NCBI GenBank assembly: GCA_947458985.1
Contig: CANHBA010000023.1
Coordinates: 1-18,207 of the forward strand
DNA: 18,207 nt
DNA from: Flavobacteriales bacterium
GTDB taxonomy: Bacteria > Bacteroidota > Bacteroidia > Flavobacteriales_D > Crocinitomicaceae
Direction of reading: 5' to 3'
The notes under the pieces were generated by a model. The model had not been told where the DNA came from. It made no database searches and saw nothing but the letters and a program-made list of their open reading frames with translations. Shown here in pieces: positions 6,064-14,700 of the stretch. Position 1 is the stretch's first letter, and every line of letters begins with the position of its first letter. The position numbers and the translations under genes were made by a program.

Positions 6064-8259
6064 ATGAAACGACACACCTATTTAGCCCTTCTTTTCAGTA
6101 GCCTTGCTATTTCTACCGCTGTTTTTGCCCAAAAGCCCCAAAGGGTACTCGACCCTCAAAACATGCGTGAGGGAGAAAATATCGAGTATTGTCTCACCCA
6201 CAAAAAGCACGCTGCACTTCTTCAGAATCCTGACTACGTAAATGGCTTGGCTATTGCTGAAGCAGAATTCAATGAGGTGGCAAAGAAAGGAAATAGTCAA
6301 AAGGCGACCATCTACACAATTCCGGTGGTTTTTCACGTATTGCACATCAACGGGGTTGAGAACATTTCCGACGACCAAATTCTCAACGCGCTAGCTATTC
6401 TCAACCGCGACTACCGCAAGCAAAATGCAGATACAGCCAATGTACATCCAGACTTTCAAGGCATGCCAGCCGATGCAGAAATAGAATTCAGATTGGCAAC
6501 CATAGCGCCGAATGGTCAGTGTTTTAATGGCATTACGCGCACTTTTTCGCCATTGAGTTACGATGGTTCAGATGGTGGCAATCAAGTTGACGCCATAGTG
6601 GCCGGCAATAACGTATACAATGGCCAATGGCCAGGCAACAAGTACCTCAATATTTTTGTGTGTGGAGAAATCGGTGGCGCAGCAGGTTACACCTACAAGC
6701 CAAGCAATTGGGGTGCAACAAGTATGCAAAATGGCATCTGGATTTTACATGATTATGTAGGTGCAATCGGAACCGGTTCGGTCGGAGCAAGCCGTGCACT
6801 CACCCATGAAGTAGGGCATTGGCTCAACTTAGATCATACTTGGGGCGGCAACAACAACCCAGGCAACACCACAAGTTGCTCTACTGACGACAACGTTCAA
6901 GACACACCTAATTGCATTGGTGTTACCGCTTGTTTGCTCAATTCAAATACCTGCGACTCCGACAACAACTATTGGGGCTTTAACATCCGCGACAACGTCG
7001 AAAACTACATGGATTACTCTTATTGTTCAAAAATGTATACGGAAGGTCAGCGCACCCGCATGCGCGCCGCACTTCAAGTCTCGAGTACCGGACGCGCCAA
7101 TGTTGTCTCAGCATCTAACTTGGCAGCTGTTGGTGCCGCAGGAGTACCTTATTTATGTAAAGCCGACTTCGGCGCCGATAAAACCACAGTGTGTGCTGGC
7201 AACGAAATTCAATTCTCAGATCAATCCTATAATGCAGTCACAGGCTGGAGCTGGGTCATTACGCCGGCAACGGGTTGGTCTTTTGTAGCTGGTTCATCGG
7301 CAAGTTCTGAAAATCCGAAAGTAGTTTTTAATACGGCCGGAATGTACAATGTTCAGTTAACTGCAACCGACGGAACAAACAGCGACTCAGAAGACAAACA
7401 AGGCTTCATCACGGTCTTAGGAACACCATTATCCTTGCCTTACTGGGAAGGATTCGAAGATTACACAACATTAAGCAATATTCCTAACTGGAGTATTTAC
7501 AATGCCCCGGTTAACAATACATTTTCTTTAGAATCCAATTTTGGTCATTCTGGTAACAAATGTGCACGCCTCAATAATTTTGGTCAGGCTGCTTCAAACA
7601 TCGATGAACTTACTTCTACGAATATCGATCTTTCTAGTATTGACCAAACAACTGGTTCAGTTACCCTTTCTTTCCGTTATGCTTACCGCAAGCGCACTAC
7701 ATCCGACTACGAATTCCTCAAAGTATTTATCACAGGAAATTGCGGTGAAAACTGGGCACAAAGAAAAACTTTAGGCGGCAATCAGCTTTCTAATCAAGTT
7801 TCGTCTTCATCTTGGGCACCAACGAGCCAAGCCGATTGGGTTACCATTCACATGACCAACGTGACCAACAATTATTTCACTGACAACTTCCGCATGCGTT
7901 TTAAGTTTGAAGGCGAGGGCGGAAACAATTTCTTCCTTGACGACATCAATCTATATAGTGGTGCGCCTTCAAATGATATAGTGTTATCTACTAGCGTTGA
8001 AACTGCGTTTTCAGACTTAAGTGTATTCCCGAACCCTACAGATGGCGACCTACATTTACAATTCACCTCCCCAACAGGTGGTGCGGCACAACTTCACATT
8101 ACCGATCTCAGTGGTAAAATCATTTCAAACTATCCATTGCAATTGCAGCCAGGCACCAACTTGGTCATTACAGAAACCAATCAGTTAGCGGGCGGCAGCT
8201 ACTTACTGACACTCGTCGTCAATGGTATTCAAACTACACGAACTTTTGTTGTAAGATAA
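6064..8259 (+). CDS. Secreted M43-type zinc metalloprotease with PKD and T9SS sorting domain
   Basis: A 731-residue exported protease. A signal peptide (1-22, cleavage after VFA) and a short pro-region lead to an M43 (pappalysin/cytophagalysin-like) catalytic domain at about 83-345. The zinc motif is HEVGHWLNLDH: H248, E249, H252 and H258 are present, with N255 where Gly is usual, and the Met-turn is NYMDYSY (M316). Several cysteines (C272, C284, C290, C297, C321) may form disulfides. A PKD-like domain (about 366-452) follows, then a jelly-roll, MAM-like segment starting PYWEGFED (459) and ending FFLDDINLY (623-631). The last 85 residues, starting near FPNPTDG (655), form a type A T9SS sorting domain. 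The protein should cross the inner membrane by Sec and the outer membrane by T9SS, ending free or surface-attached. A probable terminator lies 50 bases past the stop. The substrate is unknown. Confidence 0.93.
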   Translation: MKRHTYLALLFSSLAISTAVFAQKPQRVLDPQNMREGENIEYCLTHKKHAALLQNPDYVNGLAIAEAEFNEVAKKGNSQKATIYTIPVVFHVLHINGVENISDDQILNALAILNRDYRKQNADTANVHPDFQGMPADAEIEFRLATIAPNGQCFNGITRTFSPLSYDGSDGGNQVDAIVAGNNVYNGQWPGNKYLNIFVCGEIGGAAGYTYKPSNWGATSMQNGIWILHDYVGAIGTGSVGASRALTHEVGHWLNLDHTWGGNNNPGNTTSCSTDDNVQDTPNCIGVTACLLNSNTCDSDNNYWGFNIRDNVENYMDYSYCSKMYTEGQRTRMRAALQVSSTGRANVVSASNLAAVGAAGVPYLCKADFGADKTTVCAGNEIQFSDQSYNAVTGWSWVITPATGWSFVAGSSASSENPKVVFNTAGMYNVQLTATDGTNSDSEDKQGFITVLGTPLSLPYWEGFEDYTTLSNIPNWSIYNAPVNNTFSLESNFGHSGNKCARLNNFGQAASNIDELTSTNIDLSSIDQTTGSVTLSFRYAYRKRTTSDYEFLKVFITGNCGENWAQRKTLGGNQLSNQVSSSSWAPTSQADWVTIHMTNVTNNYFTDNFRMRFKFEGEGGNNFFLDDINLYSGAPSNDIVLSTSVETAFSDLSVFPNPTDGDLHLQFTSPTGGAAQLHITDLSGKIISNYPLQLQPGTNLVITETNQLAGGSYLLTLVVNGIQTTRTFVVR

Positions 8260-8281
8260 TTGAAGTCAAACCAATGCCTGT

Positions 8282-10093
8282 TTAGTCGGCAAGCGTTTTA
8301 AAATAATGAAATAGGAGTTTTGCTTTGGCGGCTCCTATTTTTTTTGCGACCAATTCAGGGTCTGCAGCTTGCATTTTAGAAAGTGTCTTGAACTCGTGAT
8401 AGAGCAGTTCTATCGTTTTGGGCCCTAGCCCCTTTACTTCATCAAGTTCTGATCCAATGGCATTTTTACTGCGTCTATTTCTATGATGGCTCAAGCCAAA
8501 ACGGTGGGCTTCGTCGCGGAGTTGTTGTACTAATTTCAGCGCCAAAGATCTTCTGCTCAGAATAAGCGATTTTGAAAAGCCGGGCTTGTATAATTCTTCT
8601 AGCCTTTTTGCAAGTCCAATAAGTTTCAGCTCTTTTTGCAGCCCAATTTCTTCGATGGCCTCCAGTGCTGCGCCAAGTTGTCCTTTTCCGCCATCTATGA
8701 TCACTAAGTCTGGCATTGGCAAACCTTCTGCTTTTAAGCGGCTGTAACGCCTGCCAACAGCTTCTTTCATGGTACTGAAGTCATCGGGCCCAACAACACT
8801 TTTGACATTGAAGTGACGGTAGTCGGCCTTACTCGGCACTCCGTTTTTGAAAACGACGCAAGCCGAAACAGGGTTGGTACCCTGAAGATTCGAGTTATCA
8901 AAGCATTCGATGTGTAGGGGAACTTTTGAAAGTGCAAGCGCACTTTGGAGTTCAAGTACAGCTTGCATAGGTGCATTTTGCACCGCCGTACTTTTGTTCA
9001 TCTCTGCTTTTTTAACTTGTAATTGCGCGTGCCTTACGTTGTTCATCGCCATTTCAAGCAAATGCCTTTTTTCTCCAATTTTTGGAAACAGTGCCTTGGA
9101 ATGAGCCAGCATAAGGGGTGTTTCTATCCCAACGACTATCTCTTTTGCCTGACTTTCGAAATGAGTGCTGAGTTGGGGAATGAGCTGCATGTATAAATTT
9201 TCAAGTGGCGCATTCAATGGATCAGAAACCTTAGAGGTATAGGCATGTACTATACTTCCTTCACTGATGACCATAAAACTCATCCATGCATCTTCTTGTG
9301 TTTTTTCGACGTAGCAAACATCAAAGTTTTGCGTATGATCCGAGACCACCATTGATTTTGCTTGGTATTTCCCGAGCGCTTCAATGAGTTGCTTGCAATG
9401 TTGGGCGGCTTCAAAAGCTTGTATTGCGGCATGCGCTTGCATGTCTTTTTTTAATTGTTGTATGAGCGAGTAGTTTTTCCCTTCAAGTAAAAGGCGAACC
9501 GTTTGCAAAGTTTGCTCGTATTGCGCGCTTGTTTGGTGGCTTTGGCAAGGCCCTGCGCATTTCCTGATATGGTATTCTAAACAAACTTTGTACTTCTGTT
9601 GCTCGATTTTCTCTGGCCGCAAATCGAGTGCACAGGTACGGAGTTGAAATAATTCGCGAATAAGGTCAAGTAATTGGTGCATTTGCTTGACGTTAGGGTA
9701 GGGGCCATAATAAGTGGAACCATCATTGAATTTACGCCTAGTTGGGAATACCCTCGGAAACGCTTCGTTTTTGATGACAATCCATGGGTAAGTTTTGTCG
9801 TCTTTCAGCAAGACATTGTAACGTGGACGGTAGCTCTTGATGAGGTTGTTTTCCAATAACAAGGCATCCAACTCATTTTCAACGACGGTAAAACGCAGGT
9901 CGCAAATTGCTTTGACGAGTGTTCTTGTTTTGCCATCTTGATGCTCCTTCTGAAAATAGGAGCTCACCCTTTTTTTCAGATCAATCGCTTTTCCAACGTA
10001 AATGATCAGTCCTTGTTGATCCAAAAACTGATACACCCCTGGGTTATGAGGCAATGTACTGACTTTGTTGAGGAGTTGCTCTTTAGAATTCAC
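8282..10093 (-). CDS. uvrC: Excinuclease ABC subunit C
   Basis: A 603-residue UvrC, which makes the two incisions flanking a DNA lesion in nucleotide excision repair with UvrA and UvrB. The N-terminal GIY-YIG nuclease (about 14-95) shows GVY (19-21), YVG (32-34), R42 and probable catalytic E74, and handles the 3' cut. C154, C171, C179 and C183 lie where E. coli UvrC has its iron-sulfur cysteines. A UVR motif for UvrB binding spans about 204-240. The RNase H-like 5' nuclease carries D399 (ECFDNS), D467 (IIDGGKGQL) and H530 (RDEAHRF). A tandem helix-hairpin-helix tail ends the protein. The start is GTG at 10093; an in-frame TGA two codons upstream excludes a longer form, and the N-terminus is typical. 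A TAAATTTG box ends four bases before the GTG. The 3' end lies 22 bases from the convergent protease gene. Confidence 0.96.
   Translation of the reverse strand: MNSKEQLLNKVSTLPHNPGVYQFLDQQGLIIYVGKAIDLKKRVSSYFQKEHQDGKTRTLVKAICDLRFTVVENELDALLLENNLIKSYRPRYNVLLKDDKTYPWIVIKNEAFPRVFPTRRKFNDGSTYYGPYPNVKQMHQLLDLIRELFQLRTCALDLRPEKIEQQKYKVCLEYHIRKCAGPCQSHQTSAQYEQTLQTVRLLLEGKNYSLIQQLKKDMQAHAAIQAFEAAQHCKQLIEALGKYQAKSMVVSDHTQNFDVCYVEKTQEDAWMSFMVISEGSIVHAYTSKVSDPLNAPLENLYMQLIPQLSTHFESQAKEIVVGIETPLMLAHSKALFPKIGEKRHLLEMAMNNVRHAQLQVKKAEMNKSTAVQNAPMQAVLELQSALALSKVPLHIECFDNSNLQGTNPVSACVVFKNGVPSKADYRHFNVKSVVGPDDFSTMKEAVGRRYSRLKAEGLPMPDLVIIDGGKGQLGAALEAIEEIGLQKELKLIGLAKRLEELYKPGFSKSLILSRRSLALKLVQQLRDEAHRFGLSHHRNRRSKNAIGSELDEVKGLGPKTIELLYHEFKTLSKMQAADPELVAKKIGAAKAKLLFHYFKTLAD
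8309..8345 (+). terminator. Probable terminator of the metalloprotease gene, inside the 3' end of uvrC
   Basis: AAATAGGAG (8309-8317) pairs perfectly with CTCCTATTT (8332-8340), with two further G-U pairs possible at the base of a 14-base loop. The right arm merges into eight T's (8338-8345). Read on the + strand this is a credible intrinsic terminator 50 bases past the protease stop; read as uvrC on the minus strand it lacks a T-tract. The same bases encode uvrC codons for IGAAKAKLLF. Confidence 0.6.
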
Positions 10094-10097
10094 AGCT

Positions 10098-10105
10098 CAA
10101 ATTTA
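10098..10105 (-). promoter_or_regulatory. -7 promoter box for uvrC
   Basis: The minus strand reads TAAATTTG, then AGCT, then the GTG start at 10093, so the box-to-start gap is four bases, as for nadC and the thioesterase. This predicts a leaderless or near-leaderless uvrC mRNA. I see no TTTG at the expected -33 place. Confidence 0.5.
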
Positions 10106-10111
10106 GAAACA

Positions 10112-10143
10112 TTGTGCGGATTCTATGGCTCTTCTTATCTTTG
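10112..10143 (+). promoter_or_regulatory. Promoter of nadC (-33 TTGT, -7 TATCTTTG)
   Basis: TATCTTTG at 10136-10143 matches TAnnTTTG exactly, and TTGT at 10112-10115 lies 20 bases upstream in the -33 place. TTCT and the ATG at 10148 follow. The expected transcription start falls on or next to the start codon. The promoter lies back to back with that of uvrC in a 54-base gap. Confidence 0.7.
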
Positions 10144-10147
10144 TTCT

Positions 10148-10984
10148 ATGCTAGATGAATTTATCCTTTCAGCCCTGCGCGAAGATATCCAAGACGGAGA
10201 CCACTCTTCTTTGGCTTGTGTCCCAAAAGAAGCAAAGTCAAAAGCTATCTTAATGATCAAAGAAAGCGGGGTGTTGGCAGGTATACAAATTGCCAAGCGC
10301 ATTTGCGAACTATACGACCCAACTCTTGTATTTACAACACATTTACAAGATGGCGCAAAGGTCTCGTACGGCCAAATTGCATTTACCTTGGAAGGTTCGG
10401 CACGCTCAATTCTAGCTACGGAACGTTTGCTTTTGAATTGCATGCAGCATATGAGCGGCATCGCGACCCAAACTGCTTATTATGTTGGGCTCATTGCCGG
10501 AACAAATTGTACGCTTTTAGACACCCGCAAAACGACCCCAGGCATGCGCATGCTCGATAAATATGCAGTCAAAATAGGTGGGGGTGCAAATCACCGTTTT
10601 GGGCTTTACGACATGATCATGCTTAAAGACAACCATATCGATTACGCAGGTGGTTTAGGCCCTGCATTGGAACGCACCCAACACTACCTCGATGAAAACA
10701 AACTCAATTTAAAAGTGGAGGTAGAAATTCGCTCAATGGAAGAACTCAACGAATTGCTCCAACTCCCGATTTGTTATGACCGCATCATGCTCGATAATTT
10801 TACCCCGAGTCAATTAACAGAGGCACTCAAACGCATACCAAACGGCATTGAAACTGAAGCGAGCGGTGGCATTACATCCGAAACAATCAGGGACTACGCT
10901 TTGACGGGTGTGCAATTTATTTCAGTTGGGGCGCTTACCCATTCGGTAAAGGCACTTGACATGAGTCTGAAGGCGCAGCTGTAA
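10148..10984 (+). CDS. nadC: Nicotinate-nucleotide diphosphorylase (carboxylating), quinolinate phosphoribosyltransferase
   Basis: A 278-residue cytoplasmic enzyme of de novo NAD synthesis that joins quinolinate and PRPP to give nicotinate mononucleotide, CO2 and diphosphate. The N-terminal alpha/beta sandwich begins LSALREDIQDGDHSSLA. The barrel has the family core: DTRKTTPGMR (125-134), KIGGGANHRFGL (142-153), LKDNHI (159-164) and EVEI (191-194), supplying the basic residues R127, K128, H149, R150 and K160 that bind the two acids. The reading frame stays open upstream to 9938, but that part lies antisense within uvrC and lacks family resemblance. The ATG at 10148 matches known NadC starts and sits just after a promoter box, so I take it. 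nadA and nadB are not in the window. The last 50 bases overlap the convergent phosphopantetheinyl transferase gene. Confidence 0.95.
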   Translation: MLDEFILSALREDIQDGDHSSLACVPKEAKSKAILMIKESGVLAGIQIAKRICELYDPTLVFTTHLQDGAKVSYGQIAFTLEGSARSILATERLLLNCMQHMSGIATQTAYYVGLIAGTNCTLLDTRKTTPGMRMLDKYAVKIGGGANHRFGLYDMIMLKDNHIDYAGGLGPALERTQHYLDENKLNLKVEVEIRSMEELNELLQLPICYDRIMLDNFTPSQLTEALKRIPNGIETEASGGITSETIRDYALTGVQFISVGALTHSVKALDMSLKAQL

Positions 10985-11597
10985 ATACAGCGATAGCAAT
11001 TAAAAGGTCATTTTCTTTTGCAATTTTCACGATAAATTCCCGCCTAGGAATATTTCGTTGCACCAAACCCTCCAAAAGGATGAGCTCTCCATGCTTTTTT
11101 CTTTTTAGAATAGTGATTTCATCTTTAAAAGCAAGACCTTGCAGATCATATAACTTGTAAACCGCTTCTTTGGCACACCATAATTCTAGCGCACCATCTG
11201 CCAAGTCATTTTTGTATAAATTTTTTTCTCCTTCGGAAATAAATTTGTTAATGATGCGAGAGGTATCGCGTCCCAATAATTCAATATCCAAACCAACAGG
11301 CTCAGCGCATATGGCAAGGGCAATATATTTCGAACAATGCGAAATTGAAATAGGATGCTGAAGTGAGGAAAGATACGGCTTGCCACTATTCAAATACTTT
11401 ATAGGTTCATTGATATCTAATGAATTGCGTAAAAAGCGCACCCCTAAAAACTCAACTTTACGTTTATCATTCGATAGCGATTTGAATTGCTCAGCTTCTT
11501 CTTCCAAAAGAATAATTGAATGCTCATTTACAGAAGATGAATTCATGTAAACCAAATGGAGGGAGCTCATCTGAAAATCAATTGAAACAGATATCAT
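10935..11597 (-). CDS. 4'-phosphopantetheinyl transferase superfamily protein
   Basis: A 220-residue protein of the Sfp/AcpS superfamily, which moves the phosphopantetheine arm from CoA to a carrier-protein serine. Visible motifs are the SISHCSKY element (H87), the metal-binding GLDIE (D104, E106) and WCAKEAVYK (W140, K143, E144), all in the proper order. Length suits the single-chain Sfp type more than AcpS, but the N-terminal half is poorly conserved. The C-terminus runs about 16 residues past the last conserved strand (LLIAIAV), and that tail is read from the strand opposite the end of nadC. The stretch looks richer in A and T than its neighbours. It could serve fatty acid synthesis (Bacteroidota often have only such a PPTase) or a secondary pathway; no carrier protein lies nearby. 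The ATG at 11597 is the first in frame; Met10 or Met18 are alternatives. Confidence 0.87.
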   Translation of the reverse strand: MISVSIDFQMSSLHLVYMNSSSVNEHSIILLEEEAEQFKSLSNDKRKVEFLGVRFLRNSLDINEPIKYLNSGKPYLSSLQHPISISHCSKYIALAICAEPVGLDIELLGRDTSRIINKFISEGEKNLYKNDLADGALELWCAKEAVYKLYDLQGLAFKDEITILKRKKHGELILLEGLVQRNIPRREFIVKIAKENDLLIAIAVFTAAPSDSCQVPLPNG

Positions 11598-11601
11598 GAG
11601 T

Positions 11602-11633
11602 AAACACTAGTTTGTATTGCAAATATGCGCAAA
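11602..11633 (-). promoter_or_regulatory. Possible promoter of the phosphopantetheinyl transferase gene
   Basis: The minus strand has TTTG (11633-11630), then 20 bases, then TAGTGTTT (11609-11602), then ACTC and the ATG. The -33 part and all spacings fit the Bacteroidota consensus, but the -7 part matches only four of six fixed bases. The four-base gap to the ATG is the same as for nadC, uvrC and the thioesterase. Confidence 0.35.
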
Positions 11634-11681
11634 CATCCGATAGAATTTTGATGAATTTTATGTTAAGACTATGGAATTTTC

Positions 11682-11689
11682 TATATTTA
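11682..11689 (+). promoter_or_regulatory. Possible -7 box for the TonB-dependent receptor gene
   Basis: TATATTTA matches TAnnTTTG at five of six fixed positions and lies 44 bases before the chosen ATG at 11734. No clear -33 element pairs with it. It also lies downstream of the alternative ATG at 11671, which weakens that longer reading. The gap 11598-11733 is AT-rich and otherwise holds nothing I can identify. Confidence 0.3.
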
Positions 11690-11733
11690 CATTCTTTAAA
11701 AAACGAGAAATAGTAAAATTTATACGCATTCAT

Positions 11734-14700
11734 ATGGTGGGTAGACTGAAATTATTGCTTTTAAGTGTATTATTTGTAAGCACTTACGCATTTTCACAAT
11801 CCGGTCTCGGTACTCTTCGTGGTACTGTGACTGACGAGGCAACTAAAGCTCCTTTGGAGTTTAGTAAGGTCTTATTGAAGCAAGCTGGCGCAATTCGCGG
11901 TAGTGCTTTAACCGACGAAAAGGGTAAATTCCAGATCAATGGTATCCAGCCTGGTTCGTATGACGTTGAAGTAAGAAACGCAGAAGGGGGTTATCAAAAC
12001 CTCACAATGGAAGGTGTTTCTATCTCGCCAGATCGCATCACTTTCCTTGATAACCTAGCGCTCACTACCAAAACGCAAGAAACGAAGGAAGTCAAAGTCG
12101 TACGCTACAAAGTTCCACTCATCGATAAAGATGGTGGTGCATCCGGAGCAACCGTTACCCGCGAAGACATCGCACGTTTACCAGCACGTTCTGCAACAGC
12201 TGTTGCTGGAACAGTAGGTGGGGTCAACGTCAACGAAGGTTCAGGTGCCATTTCCGTTCGCGGTACGCGTTCAGACGCCACCTACTTCTATATAGATGGT
12301 ATCAAAGTGCGCGGTTCCTCTAACCTTCCAAAGTCAGCACTAGAAGAAGTATCCGTCATTACGGGTGGTGTACCTGCCAACTACGGTGACGTTACGGGTG
12401 GAATCATCTCCATTACTACACGCGGTCCGTCTTCGGTTTATTTCGGTAGCCTCGAGGCGGTTAGTTCTGGTCTCTATATTAACGGTGCTGATCCTAACGG
12501 CTACGATGGCAAAGTATTTGGCCTCGATAAATTTGGTTACAACCTTGTTGAAGGGATGTTATCCGGTCCGCTTTGGATGCAACGCGACTCCGCTGGCAAC
12601 AAAACCCGTCCTCGTTTAGGTTTCTTAATTTCAGCCAACTATACAGATCAACTAGATTCTCGCCCACTAGCTGGTGGTTCTTACCGCATTACCAAAGAGG
12701 CCCGCGAAGAACTTATCGCCAATCCGTTGCGCCCAACATCTACTGGTTTTGGTACTTTCCACAATGCCTTATTCCTCAGAGCCGACGATTTCGAGAAGAC
12801 AGATTGGCGCATGAATGCACGTAACAACGTATTCTCAGCATCTGGCAAAATCGACGTCAACACCGGGCCATCTGTCAACTTACAATTTGGTGGTTCATTG
12901 AACTACTTCCAAGGTACATCTTATGGTTATGGTAATTCATTATTGAACTTTACCAACTACGGTGTAAGCAAAAACCTAGATTACCGCGTTTACGCGCGCC
13001 TCACGCAACGTTTCAACAACGATCGCGAAGGCTCAAGTTCAAAAATCAAATCAGCACTATATAGTTTAATGGTTGACTATTCAAAGTCATTCAATGAGTC
13101 GTACGATCCTAACCACGGATACAACTTATTCAACTACGGCCACGTAGGAAAGTTTGTAACAACAAGAGTTCCTTCCTACGAGTTCGACCCTGCTACACAA
13201 ATGTATGTACACAATGGTTTCCGCGATGTTGAAGTTGACTTCACACCGTCTGAAACAAATGCTACTCTAGCAGCAATTACCACCCAATACTTTAATATCT
13301 ACGAAGGCAATCCAATTGGCCGCTACGAAAACCTCTTTCAAATTCAGCAAGGTAATGCGCTACGAAATGGCGACCTCCCTGGAAGTGTTTATGGTATCTG
13401 GTCTAACATTGGTGCGCCATCTAATGGTTTTGGAAAGTCAGAAAACGACCAATTCCGCGTAACCGGTGCTGGTTCTGTTGTTCTCGGCGACCACTCTATT
13501 TCCTTAGGTTTTGAATACGAGCAACGCGTAGACCGCGGCTGGACAAGTGGCGACAACGGACCTGCAAGCATTTGGTCAATTGCGCGCCAACTAGCAAACT
13601 TCCACATCCGCGAGCTCGACCTCAATTCTGGTGTAGTTACTGACTCTGGTTCATTCAAAGCCATTACCTATAACCGTTTGAATTCTGGTAATGCGGCTGA
13701 TCCAAATGGCAATGGTCTTTATGGAGGGCAAGTCGACAACGACCAACAATCATTCTTTGACTACAATTTACGTCAAAAATTAGGTTACAATCCAGCTGGT
13801 TCAGACTTCGTAGACATCGACCAATACGATCCTAATTTATTCCAGTTTGATATGTTCTCACCAGACGAGTTGCTCAATAGCGGCCAATCTTATGTATCTT
13901 ATTGGGGTTATGACCACACGGGTCAAAAAGTTCGTGGCAACACTGACATCAACAAATACTTCAATGAATTCGACGAAAACGGTAACTACAAGCGTTTTGT
14001 AGGTGCCTTCCAACCAATCTACATGGCTGGTTATATCATGGATAAGTTTGCATTCAAAGACATCGTCTTTAACGTCGGTGTTCGTGTTGACGTCTTTGAT
14101 GCCAACCAACCAGTCTTGAAAGATCCTTATTTGTTCTACACTGCTAAAACAGTTCAAGAAGCGCGTGCTTTAGCATCTAACGATCCTAACCAATACTCTT
14201 GGGTCGATCTCCCTGACGGTATGGGCGACGACTACGTAGTTTATGTGAATGACGTCAACAATCCATCTAGCATTAACGGTTTCCGTAATGGTGCTCAATG
14301 GTACGACGCTACCGGCACACCAATCGAAGACCCATCCAAAATTCGCGGCGCAGCCGGAATCGCTCCTTGGTTACAAGACCCATCTTTAGAAACACCTACA
14401 GCTGAGGCATTCGAAGACTACAAAGCACAAGTGAACGTGATGCCACGTATCGCATTCTCTTTCCCTATTTCTGAGGAGGCTTCATTCTTTGCACACTACG
14501 ACATCCTTACGAAGCGTCCTACATCTGGTTTCCGTTTCAACCCTTATGAATATCAATTTATTCAGTCTAGAAATGCAGTCATCAATAATGCTAACTTGCT
14601 ACCTGAGAAAACAGTTGACTACGAGCTTGGTTTCCAACAAGTAGTTACGCGTACGTCTTCAGTGAAAATCTCAGCATTCTACCGCGAGCAACGCGACAAC

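Noticed and set aside
9938..10147. An in-frame upstream extension of nadC giving 348 residues
   Set aside because: The extra 70 residues lie antisense within uvrC and do not resemble NadC; the ATG at 10148 matches the family start and has a promoter box just before it.
10997..11030. AAAAG...CTTTT inverted repeat after nadC
   Set aside because: A weak A/T stem with repeated GCAATT words; it does not form a convincing terminator.
11671..11733. Longer TonB receptor start at the ATG of 11671
   Set aside because: It would add 21 residues with charged groups before a good signal peptide, and a possible promoter box lies inside it.
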